Assembly (NCBI GenBank): GCA_049975245.1
Contig: JBNGDB010000002.1
Location: 62,001-126,000, forward strand
Length of the DNA stretch: 64,000 nt
Direction: 5' to 3'
Source of the DNA: UBA117 sp049975245
Lineage (GTDB): Archaea; Methanobacteriota; Methanobacteria; Methanobacteriales; Methanobacteriaceae
Under the pieces are notes generated by a model that was not told the origin of the DNA, searched no databases, and was given only the letters and a program-made list of their open reading frames with translations. Each line of letters begins with the position of its first letter. Position 1 is the stretch's first letter. Below, in pieces: positions 35,637-43,132 of this stretch. A program made the translations under genes and the position numbers.

Positions 35637-35764
35637 ATTTAAAAAAGATTATAGGAAGAATATTTAGTCATAACTGTAATAATTGCGGTATGTGTGTGAA
35701 TAGTTCATCCAAAATAAAAATAATAAATCATGAAGATAAACACAAAAAAATACTGATGAATTAG
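35633..35764 (+). CDS. Cys-rich microprotein coupled to feoB
   Basis: A 43-residue open frame whose ATG overlaps the feoB stop as ATGA. It encodes a basic start MNLKKIIGRIFSHN, the cluster CNNCGMC (residues 15-21) and a polar, Lys-rich tail. Three cysteines in C-x2-C-x2-C spacing plus nearby His could bind iron or zinc. Small cysteine proteins often accompany FeoB (FeoC and FeoB-associated Cys-rich proteins), but this one has no membrane helix and I recognise no family. Coupling to feoB and its place before the iron regulator support a role in iron handling. Confidence 0.6.
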   Translation: MNLKKIIGRIFSHNCNNCGMCVNSSSKIKIINHEDKHKKILMN

Positions 35765-35821
35765 AAAAATAGTTGATTTTACTAAGAAATTAATAATCTA
35801 TAGATAGAAGAAGTTGATTGG

Positions 35822-36262
35822 ATGGTTGAAAAACCTATTAAGCTCACAGAGAGTATTGAAGATTACTTAGAAGTAATGTATATTCTAAAAAAATCTAAAG
35901 GTTCAATAAAAGTAAAAGATATTGCTAGTAGACTAGATGTTAAACCCCCAAGCGTAGTTCAAGCAATACAAAGACTTTCAGATAAAGGTTTGTTAACATA
36001 TCAACGTTATGGTGACATAAATTTAACTGAAAAAGGACTGAAACTTGCCAAAGAAATTGTACATAAACACCATATATTAAGGGATTTCCTAATCACTTTT
36101 GGAATTGATAAGGAAACAGCCGAAAAAGATGCTTGTGCAATGGAACATATTTTAAGTCCTTTAACTATAAAGAAAATGAATAAATTCGTGAAATTTATAA
36201 ATCAAAAACCAGAAGCAGCAGAAATTATTCAATCTTTCCAAGAATTTGAATTGGATAACTAA
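35822..36262 (+). CDS. DtxR/MntR family metal-dependent transcriptional regulator
   Basis: The N-terminal winged helix (LTESIEDYLEVMYILKKSKG, then VKDIASRLDVKPPSVVQAIQRLSDKGLL as the recognition helix) and the dimerisation domain with metal ligands (HKHHILRDFLITFG, then KDACAMEHILSP) are those of DtxR/IdeR/MntR repressors. The SH3-like third domain is absent, as in MntR. It ends the feoA-feoB operon and most likely represses that operon through the palindrome at 33593-33616 when ferrous iron is plentiful. Metal specificity (iron or manganese) is inferred from context only. Confidence 0.92.
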   Translation: MVEKPIKLTESIEDYLEVMYILKKSKGSIKVKDIASRLDVKPPSVVQAIQRLSDKGLLTYQRYGDINLTEKGLKLAKEIVHKHHILRDFLITFGIDKETAEKDACAMEHILSPLTIKKMNKFVKFINQKPEAAEIIQSFQEFELDN

Positions 36263-36453
36263 TTAAATATCTTAAAATCATGATGAAAACCTATACTATA
36301 ATATATATTATATAATTATCATTTTTTTCATAGTTTACAATATTAGGTTAGGCATATATTTTTTTTGATCATTCCAAAAATGCTTAATCACTTATATTCC
36401 AGTATTTCCAGAATATTAATATCATAATAATGGTAAGTTTAGTGTGGGATAAA

Positions 36454-37227
36454 ATGAAAAATATAAAAATCGTTTCCTGGAATGTTAATGGACTAAGAGC
36501 AGTATACCGAAAAGGATTTTATGAATGGTTTTTGGATTATAAACCAGATGTTCTATGCTTACAAGAGATTAAGGCTAATCAAGAACAACTCCCTAAAAAA
36601 TTGAGAAATGTTAACGATTACGATAGTTTTTTTAACTCTGCAGAAAGAAAAGGTTACAGTGGGGTGGCATTATACTCCCAAATTAAACCTGAAGAAATAG
36701 GTGAGGGGATGGGTATTGAAAAGTTTGATAAAGAGGGAAGAGTTCAAGTTGTTGATTATAAGGATTTCATGCTTTTAAATGTGTATTTTCCTAATGGAAA
36801 AATGTCAGATGACCGCCTGAAATATAAACTAGATTTTTATGATGCTTTTCTTGATTATGTTAATGATTTAAGAGATGAAGGTAGAAATTTGGTTATATGT
36901 GGCGATTTGAATACAGCCCATAAAGAAATAGATCTAGCCCGGCCAAAAGAAAATAGTAAGATATCTGGATTTTTACCTGTTGAGAGAGCTTGGATAGATA
37001 AATTTCTTGATAATGGGTATGTAGATACTTTTAGAATGTTTAACCAGGAAGCTGATCAGTATACTTGGTGGAGTTACCGGACAAGAGCTCGAGAGCGAAA
37101 TGTAGGGTGGAGATTAGACTATTTCTTTGTTAATGAAGAATTCAAAGATAATATTAAAGATTCTTACATTTTATCAGAAGTTATGGGTTCAGACCATGCT
37201 CCAATAGCAATTGAAATAAAAATATAG
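36454..37227 (+). CDS. xth: exodeoxyribonuclease III / AP endonuclease
   Basis: Mg-dependent nuclease of base excision repair. The catalytic set is present: KIVSWNVNGLRAV (Asn), DVLCLQEIKA (Glu), the Tyr region LNVYFPNGKM, VICGDLNTAHKEIDLARP (Asp, Asn) and the C-terminal WRLDYFFVNE and MGSDHAPIAIEI with the catalytic Asp-His. Length, 257 residues, is standard. The ATG at 36454 has GTGGGAT five bases upstream and is better than the ATG eight codons earlier at 36430. It is a single-gene unit. Confidence 0.96.
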   Translation: MKNIKIVSWNVNGLRAVYRKGFYEWFLDYKPDVLCLQEIKANQEQLPKKLRNVNDYDSFFNSAERKGYSGVALYSQIKPEEIGEGMGIEKFDKEGRVQVVDYKDFMLLNVYFPNGKMSDDRLKYKLDFYDAFLDYVNDLRDEGRNLVICGDLNTAHKEIDLARPKENSKISGFLPVERAWIDKFLDNGYVDTFRMFNQEADQYTWWSYRTRARERNVGWRLDYFFVNEEFKDNIKDSYILSEVMGSDHAPIAIEIKI

Positions 37228-37303
37228 CACTTTTTTATTATTATTTCTTAAAAAAAATTCAACAATTAATTTTTAATTTTATGACTTTTTAATAAGTTAT
37301 TTC

Positions 37304-38860
37304 TTAGAATTCGCTTTCTATAATTGTTCTTCTAAGTTCCTTTTCTGATTCTGCTAGCAATTCAACTTTTTCAACTGTTACACCGTTTTCACCTAAAAAT
37401 TCAACTAAATGGGTTGGAGTAATACTTTCTTCTAAATCTACAATTAATGCCTCAGATTCAGATGAAATACGAAGTGCTCCTAAGTGATTTAATATTTTAG
37501 GGATTTTTTCTAGAGAATCTGATTTGATCCTATATGTTCTAATTTTTTTAGCAATTTGAGCAACATCTATGTTCATCCTCTGAAGTGCAATTAGAACATG
37601 TTTGTTTAAAGCTTCTTCCAATATTTCATTATTTATAATGTCCATGTTCTGATTAATACGTGCTGCTTGAGCAATCTGGGCCACGTCCCGGGCATGTGCA
37701 AAACTTGGCTGAAGACCTTCACCACCATGGCTAATGGGACTATAAACTTGTTTGAACCTTTCAATAACATTTACATCATAATTTTCATCTAATTCATCAA
37801 GATTTCTCTTAAAAACTTCGGCTACTTCATTTACAGAAGGATCTTTTAGAAATATGTGTAATGGTGCTCTTCTAAGGTGAGCTTCATCCATTATACTTAT
37901 ATCTACATTAGTTGAAAAGGCAGGTATGAAGTTACTGTGAACGGTGATAGGAACTCCTCTAACATATATGACATCCTTCTTATTCTCCATGGGGATAATG
38001 AGCCGATTAAGGATTAGTTCATGGTCATCGCGCTGCCTTCCTAAATCATCTAATAATAATATTCCTCCGTTAGCTTTAATAATTGGGGATGTTTCATATG
38101 CTCCTTTGTTCGGATTATAAACAGTTTCTAATTCTTTTAAACTAAGTTCTGCCCCTGTGAATACAAATGGAGCGAATATTTTTATCCATCTAGTGTCTTG
38201 TGGTTGTTCCTCACACATTTTATGGAAGTCCTGATCATAGAGGTGAATAACTCTGCCACCAAACTCAATGTATTTAGGAATTATTAGAGGAGGAAGCAGA
38301 TCTGCCATTTTGCTTATAATAAATGTTTTACCAGTTCCAGGTGCTCCGTAAGCAAATATCCCTTTACCTATGGTGCAGGATTCTATTAAAGATTCTTTAG
38401 CATATTTCACTCCAATAACATCTTCAAAGGCATTAATTTGTATTTCTTTAGGTATGTGGATTGGATATCTGTCTTTCATTTGTTCGTCCATTATTTCTAG
38501 ATAATTTTCATAGGATACTGGAGCGGTACCGATATAGGGATTTTCTTCCATTATTCTTTTAGCCTTTTCTCTGCCTTTCTTGGTGATCGTATATTCTATA
38601 CTGGAGAAAAGAAATCCTCCACTAACTGGGGCGCAAAAACCATCATCTTCCAATTTTCTTATAATTTCTTCTAGAATATCCCAATGTATGCTGGTCATAT
38701 CGTTAATTCTACTGGTTTTAACTGTCCCATAACTTGATATTATTTTTAAAATTAAATCTGTTACAAAAACCTCCGAAAGTCTTAGTTCTTCCAAAGTTTT
38801 TGGTTGTTTTAAACGCTCTAGAATACTTTGCATTTGATGGTTGTGATAATATTTTTCCAT
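37304..38860 (-). CDS. AAA+ ATPase with N-terminal winged-helix-like region
   Basis: Residues 1-105 look like a winged-helix-type region (ILKIISSYGTVKTSRINDMT and an IEEIIRKLEDDGF-like helix ending in a YTITKKGREKAKRI wing). An AAA+ domain follows: Walker A YGAPGTGKT at 171-179, Walker B GGILLLDDLGRQ at about 264-275, and a sensor/arginine-finger region around MDEAHLRRAPLHIFLKDPSV. A helical C-terminal part has a HARDVAQIAQAARI motif and a last 60-residue alpha/beta unit. I know it only as a conserved archaeal ATPase without assigned role. SD GGGGAT. It lies alone next to the tandem repeat and scaffold gap. Confidence 0.8.
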   Translation of the reverse strand: MEKYYHNHQMQSILERLKQPKTLEELRLSEVFVTDLILKIISSYGTVKTSRINDMTSIHWDILEEIIRKLEDDGFCAPVSGGFLFSSIEYTITKKGREKAKRIMEENPYIGTAPVSYENYLEIMDEQMKDRYPIHIPKEIQINAFEDVIGVKYAKESLIESCTIGKGIFAYGAPGTGKTFIISKMADLLPPLIIPKYIEFGGRVIHLYDQDFHKMCEEQPQDTRWIKIFAPFVFTGAELSLKELETVYNPNKGAYETSPIIKANGGILLLDDLGRQRDDHELILNRLIIPMENKKDVIYVRGVPITVHSNFIPAFSTNVDISIMDEAHLRRAPLHIFLKDPSVNEVAEVFKRNLDELDENYDVNVIERFKQVYSPISHGGEGLQPSFAHARDVAQIAQAARINQNMDIINNEILEEALNKHVLIALQRMNIDVAQIAKKIRTYRIKSDSLEKIPKILNHLGALRISSESEALIVDLEESITPTHLVEFLGENGVTVEKVELLAESEKELRRTIIESEF

Positions 38861-38890
38861 TTTATCCCCTTAAATACAATACTTCTTAAT

Positions 38891-38983
38891 TTAATTTGAT
38901 AGAATACTTTTTTAGCGGATTATTATTTATTTAATTTGATAGAATACTTTTTTAGCGGATTATTATTTATTTAATTTGATAGA
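38891..38983. repeat. 40-bp tandem repeat running into the assembly gap
   Basis: The 40-base unit starting TTAATTTGATAGAATACTTT is present as two exact copies (38891-38930, 38931-38970) and the first 13 bases of a third before the N run. After the gap the sequence resumes with ATACTTTTTTA, which again matches the unit, so the true array is longer than shown. There are no spacers. It lies upstream of the AAA+ ATPase gene and downstream of the HAD gene, both on the minus strand. Confidence 0.9.
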
Positions 38984-39083
38984 NNNNNNNNNNNNNNNNN
39001 NNNNNNNNNNNNNNNNNNNNNNNNNNNNNNNNNNNNNNNNNNNNNNNNNNNNNNNNNNNNNNNNNNNNNNNNNNNNNNNNNNN
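38984..39083. other. scaffold gap (100 N)
   Basis: Exactly 100 undetermined bases, the usual placeholder for a gap of unknown size. It is embedded in the 40-bp tandem repeat, which probably caused the assembly break. Nothing can be said about missing genes here. Confidence 0.98.
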
Positions 39084-39098
39084 ATACTTTTTTACTAT

Positions 39099-39779
39099 TT
39101 ATAATATATCTTTTAATTCGCCTATATCTGATAAAACTTCTAATTCAATTTTTTCTTTTTTAATAAAGTCTTTCTCAGATTCTTCTAATTTAGAATTCAC
39201 TAATATAGCTGACATTCCCGCATTTATTGCTCCCATTATATCTTCACTAAACTTATTACCTACCATAACCGATTTATCTGATTTACAGCCCATGTTACTT
39301 AAAGCTAATTCAAATATTTTAGGGTCGGGTTTTTCAACTCCTGCTTCCTGTGAAGTAATTACTTGATCAAAAAAATGATACAAACCTAGTCTAATTAATT
39401 TTTCCCATTGTTTAATGGTTATTCCATTTGAGACTACTCCTAAATGATAACCTTTTTTATTTAAATGGAGTAATGTTGAATTAGTTTCGGGAAAAGGTCT
39501 AAGAAGCGCAAATTTAACATTGTGGTAAGTAATCATACCTAAAGCTATAAGGAGCGGATTTTCTTTTCCTAATACTTCTTGGGTCAACACATTAAAATGT
39601 TTATCATAATTTGAACCTTTTTCTTTTATAATTCTTCTCAAATGGAGGTAAGGTTCATGAGGTTCTAAAGGCAAACCACCTTCAATCATTACATTTAGAG
39701 CGGCTTTTCTCGCCAGTTTGGCAAATCCGGAAGTATCATATAAAGTATCGTCAATATCAAATAGTACTCCTTTAAACAT
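39099..39779 (-). CDS. HAD superfamily hydrolase, subfamily IA
   Basis: A phosphatase-like HAD protein of about 226 residues. Motif I is LFDIDDTLYDTSGF near the N-terminus (nucleophile Asp and acid Asp), motif II VVSNGITIKQW, motif III the Lys of GVEKPDPKIFE, and motif IV MVGNKFSEDIMGA, where GN replaces the more common GD. The helical cap lies between motifs I and II. Archaeal relatives include phosphatases for small phosphosugars, but the substrate here is not known. The ATG at 39779 follows GAGGTTTGATT. The repeat at 39882-39979 lies in its upstream region. Confidence 0.85.
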   Translation of the reverse strand: MFKGVLFDIDDTLYDTSGFAKLARKAALNVMIEGGLPLEPHEPYLHLRRIIKEKGSNYDKHFNVLTQEVLGKENPLLIALGMITYHNVKFALLRPFPETNSTLLHLNKKGYHLGVVSNGITIKQWEKLIRLGLYHFFDQVITSQEAGVEKPDPKIFELALSNMGCKSDKSVMVGNKFSEDIMGAINAGMSAILVNSKLEESEKDFIKKEKIELEVLSDIGELKDIL

Positions 39780-39881
39780 AATCAAACCTCTTCTGAAGAT
39801 GAATATTAAATAAAATTCTTTTTAAGGATATTTCTAGTGATACTATTTAATAAGTGATTTCAACTATAAATAAAATAGTAT

Positions 39882-39979
39882 ATTATATTTTGAAAAAGTA
39901 AAATAAGAAAGAAATTAGAATATTATTTTTATTATATTTTGAAAAAGTAAAATAAGAAAGAAATTAGAATATTATTTTT
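39882..39979. repeat. perfect 49-bp tandem duplication
   Basis: The 49-base unit starting ATTATATTTTGAAAAAGTAA occurs at 39882-39930 and again at 39931-39979 without mismatch. It lies in the gap between the start of the HAD gene and the stop of polB2, both on the minus strand, so it may overlap the HAD promoter. Confidence 0.9.
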
Positions 39980-40054
39980 ATTAATTTAAAAAAAGAAATA
40001 GAATTAGGATAATATTAAATAGTATCTATTATAATAAATTTAAAATAAAATTAT

Positions 40055-40699
40055 TTAAAAAAATGCGTCTAAACTACTCTGTTTTTCGCTATGAGCTATC
40101 TCATCCTTTGAATATCCGAGAGCATCTAATATTCTGGAAACCGCTGGGAGTAACTGGTTGTCAATATAATATGAAGGATCATAATTATTGATATTTGCAT
40201 CTTCAATAGGTTCTGCCCGTTTACTAATTGCTTCTTTACCTTTAACTACAATGTAACGGATTATTGATCCTCTTTCAATTTTTCTTCCTCTTTTTATAGC
40301 TTTTTGAGCTGCCAAAACGTGAGGAGCTTTTTGAACGTATTCATTTGGATTACGAGTCAGTTGGGTATGTATAACCAAGTCTTCTAGTTGTACATTACCT
40401 TTTTTAATGTCCTGAATTACTTCTTTAATGATTTTTATGGCCTTTTCAGGGGAACCATCTTTGAGTATAGCAAACAAAACTTTTTCCTGTGTTTTTTTTG
40501 CTATCGGGGCCCAGTCTCTTCGTACAAGTTCTAAGCCCTTAACTACAATATTGTTATTTTCTATTAAGGCGTATCTTTTTTTAGTTACAAAGAAACCCCG
40601 GTTATAAAATCCTTCAAACTCAAGTTCCATCCCTTCAGGCAATTCACTGTTAATGAAGTACAGGAAATTGTCTGCTTTTTCTTTTATTTCATTATACAA
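40055..40699 (-). CDS. polB2: family B DNA polymerase, small subunit (split PolB2)
   Basis: In Methanobacteriales the replicative family B DNA polymerase is split, and this gene encodes the separate C-terminal piece (palm/thumb end) that works with PolB1. The sequence shows the FEGFYNRGFFVTKKRYALIE block with KKRYA, the GLELVRRDWAPIAKKTQEKVL motif of polymerase B, the thumb region and a C-terminal QSSLDAFF, a typical PCNA-interacting box. Length, 214 residues, fits PolB2. The start is TTG at 40699 with GGTG upstream, overlapping the end of rps8e by 8 bases. PolB1 is not in this window. Confidence 0.93.
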   Translation of the reverse strand: MYNEIKEKADNFLYFINSELPEGMELEFEGFYNRGFFVTKKRYALIENNNIVVKGLELVRRDWAPIAKKTQEKVLFAILKDGSPEKAIKIIKEVIQDIKKGNVQLEDLVIHTQLTRNPNEYVQKAPHVLAAQKAIKRGRKIERGSIIRYIVVKGKEAISKRAEPIEDANINNYDPSYYIDNQLLPAVSRILDALGYSKDEIAHSEKQSSLDAFF

Positions 40700-41072
40700 T
40701 CAATACACCATTGATAAGGCCGTCCTGTCCAGGTCTTGATGTAACTTTGACTTTTCCAATACTGGTTTCCACTACAGCGCCTTTATTGATTATGTTACGA
40801 CGTACAAATTGTGTGTTAGCCGGGTTTTCAATAACAGTTAAAATTTCAGCAATTTCCATTTTATTGTTTTCAGGATTAACTACATTTATTTTATCGTCAT
40901 TGGAGAGCCTTACTTTGCTGTTTCCACCTTTTGTTCTAATTTTTTTACTTCTTCTTTCACCAATTTTGGTTTCTGCAGCTTCTCTTCCCAGTTCACTCTT
41001 TCTTTTTCCACGGTTCATTTTGCTCCTTCCACCAGTGGATTTTTTTAATGATTTTCCTTGCCAAATTGCCAT
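40692..41072 (-). CDS. rps8e: 30S ribosomal protein S8e
   Basis: Archaeal/eukaryotic-type ribosomal protein of the small subunit, 126 residues and strongly basic at the N-terminus. MAIWQGKSLKKSTGGRSKMN, the AAETKIGERRSKKIRTKGGN stretch and the end RPGQDGLINGVLIV identify it. A GAGGTGA SD precedes the ATG. It forms an overlapping pair with polB2, coupling a ribosomal protein to a replication polymerase subunit. Confidence 0.96.
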   Translation of the reverse strand: MAIWQGKSLKKSTGGRSKMNRGKRKSELGREAAETKIGERRSKKIRTKGGNSKVRLSNDDKINVVNPENNKMEIAEILTVIENPANTQFVRRNIINKGAVVETSIGKVKVTSRPGQDGLINGVLIV

Positions 41073-41631
41073 TATTTCACCTCTGTGTTGATATAAATTT
41101 AATCTTTTTTAAGTTAATTAGAAAACCTTAATTGTTACTACCAATTTTTAAATTTCATTATATTTAAAAATCTTTTTGGACGAATTTTTATTTAGATAAT
41201 ATAAAAAGTATTCCCAATTTGGTTACTATATTAGTTCATCCAACCTTTAAAAAGGTTTCTTAAAAGATAAGTTAAGATTTATATAGTTTATCACTAAACA
41301 AAATTCCTATTTTTTAGTATTAACATATAAATATTCGTATTCAGTACTTAATATTTATAAAATACTAACCTTAACTTGATTTGATTATAAACTGTTTTTA
41401 GAAATAGAATCTAAAAATTTTTACAGCTATAACATATCAATTATATTAGAAAACAGTATATATAATCTTATCTATACTCCATTATTAATTACAAAAAGTA
41501 CTAATTATTTTTAAAGTACTAGTTATTGTAAATATAAGATAATGTTAGGAAATAATTCCTTAATAGTTCTATCCTATAAAAAAACTAAAAAGTTCTAAAA
41601 TTATAATACAATATAAACAATTGGTGAATCT
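41073..41631. other. intergenic region between divergent rps8e and hypE
   Basis: About 560 bases with no credible gene. For hypE a TATATATAAT element at 41457-41466 is the clearest plus-strand TATA box, which would give a leader of about 140 bases. For rps8e, minus-strand TATA-like sequences are near 41278-41286 and 41200-41212. A short imperfect palindrome AACCTTTAAAAAGGTT lies at about 41241-41256, and the unit AAAGTACTAATTAT/AAAGTACTAGTTAT recurs near 41494-41528. Confidence 0.45.
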
Positions 41632-42657
41632 ATGAGCAATGAATCAAATAAAATCGACATGTCACATGGTGCTGGCGGAGAAATGATGCAGAGTTTAATC
41701 TCTGGCATGATACTAAAAAACATTCAAAACAAAAATGTTAACGGAGGAATAGGTTTAGAAGAACTGGATGATGGTGCCACAATTCCCTTAGACGGTTATG
41801 AAATTGTCATGAGTACTGATGGCCATACAGTTGATCCTATATTTTTTCCAGGTGGTGATATAGGTCGAATTTCAATTGCCGGAACAGTTAATGATATTGC
41901 AGTAATGGGTGCTAAGCCGGTGGCTCTGTCCAACTCTATGATTATCAGTGAAGGATTTCCAATGGAAGACCTTGAAAAAATAATAAAATCAATGGATGAA
42001 ACATGCATTGAATCAGATGTCTCCATAGTAACTGGTGATACTAAAGTAATGGAAAAAGATAAACTGGATAAATTAGTTATTTCAACTACCGGTATTGGAA
42101 TAGTAAAAAAAGGCGAGGTAATAACTGATTCTGGATTAGAAGTTGGAGATAAGATAATATTAAGTGGAAGTATAGGGGATCATGGAATAGCTATAATGTC
42201 TTACCGTGAAGGGTTCGGATTTGAAACTGATCTAAAATCAGATGTGGCACCTATATGGGGAATAGTTAAAGAAGCTCTGGAGATAGGTGGTGTAAAAGCC
42301 ATGAAGGATCCAACAAGGGGCGGTTTGGCCAATACTTTAAATGAAATAGCATCTAAATCTAAACTAGGAATGCTCATAGACGAAGATAAAGTACCCATCA
42401 AGGAACCAGTAATAGCAGCATCAGAAATGTTAGGTATTGATCCATACGAAGTGGCCAATGAAGGTAAAGTAGTATTTGGTGTGAAACCTGATAAAGCAGA
42501 AGAAATACTGGAAGCAGTTAGAAAAACAAAATATGGAAAAGATGCACAAATAATAGGAGAAGTCATCGACGATAAACATGTAATTATGGAAACTTCTCTA
42601 GGTGGTAAAAGGATTTTAGAAGCTCCAATAGCAGATCCAGTACCCCGGGTCTGTTAA
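41632..42657 (+). CDS. hypE: hydrogenase expression/formation protein HypE
   Basis: HypE dehydrates a C-terminal thiocarbamate to a thiocyanate and, with HypF, supplies the cyanide ligands of NiFe-hydrogenase active sites. The PurM-like ATP-binding fold is clear: MSHGAGGEMMQSL, a DDGATIPL loop, the VMSTDGHTVDPIFFPGGDIG motif, AGTVNDIAVMGAKP, DPTRGGLANTLNEIA, and at the very end the essential DPVPRVC with its terminal cysteine. Length 341 is normal. It is the only hyp gene seen here. The RDD protein gene follows after 25 bases on the same strand. Confidence 0.97.
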   Translation: MSNESNKIDMSHGAGGEMMQSLISGMILKNIQNKNVNGGIGLEELDDGATIPLDGYEIVMSTDGHTVDPIFFPGGDIGRISIAGTVNDIAVMGAKPVALSNSMIISEGFPMEDLEKIIKSMDETCIESDVSIVTGDTKVMEKDKLDKLVISTTGIGIVKKGEVITDSGLEVGDKIILSGSIGDHGIAIMSYREGFGFETDLKSDVAPIWGIVKEALEIGGVKAMKDPTRGGLANTLNEIASKSKLGMLIDEDKVPIKEPVIAASEMLGIDPYEVANEGKVVFGVKPDKAEEILEAVRKTKYGKDAQIIGEVIDDKHVIMETSLGGKRILEAPIADPVPRVC

Positions 42658-42682
42658 TTTTATTTAATAAGAAGTGATTAAA

Positions 42683-43093
42683 ATGGCAGGAATATTTGTA
42701 AAACGTACATTGGCCTTTATAATTGATGCACTTATTATAACTGGGAGTATATGGATAATAAGTGCTTTAGTATACCCTTTAATTATTATAACTGGATTAT
42801 TCCCAATTTTTAATTTATGGCTGTTAATTCTTGCTATAATCATAATGTTTTATTTCACCTATTTGGAAAAAAATAAAGGTGCTACCTTAGGTAAAAATGT
42901 AATGAATTTAAAAGTCGTTGCTCTTGAAGGAGAACTAACCTATAAAAAGGCATTCATACGTAATATTTCAAAAATATTGTGGTTTCCAATAATTTTTGAT
43001 TTAATAGCAGGATCCTTATCTACCCGCAATAAGATTAGATATTTAGATAATGTTGCTGGTACAGACGTTTTGGAATCTGAACCGGAAAAATGA
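42683..43093 (+). CDS. RDD family membrane protein
   Basis: A 136-residue membrane protein with three or so helices. The family signature is present: an N-terminal RTLAFIIDALIITG (R and D of RDD), a central helix pair, and GATLGKNVMNLKVVALEG after the second helix. The function of RDD proteins is mostly unknown; a few have been linked to ion transport. The ATG at 42683 has GTGATT upstream and is preferred to the GTG at 42674. It lies just behind hypE. Confidence 0.85.
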   Translation: MAGIFVKRTLAFIIDALIITGSIWIISALVYPLIIITGLFPIFNLWLLILAIIIMFYFTYLEKNKGATLGKNVMNLKVVALEGELTYKKAFIRNISKILWFPIIFDLIAGSLSTRNKIRYLDNVAGTDVLESEPEK

Positions 43094-43132
43094 ATTTTTT
43101 TAATCTTAATTTTTAATATTATGATGATTAAA

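Noticed and set aside
38891..38983. Possible CRISPR array next to the assembly gap
   Set aside because: The 40-base units follow each other without any variable spacer, and no cas operon is nearby. It is a plain tandem repeat.
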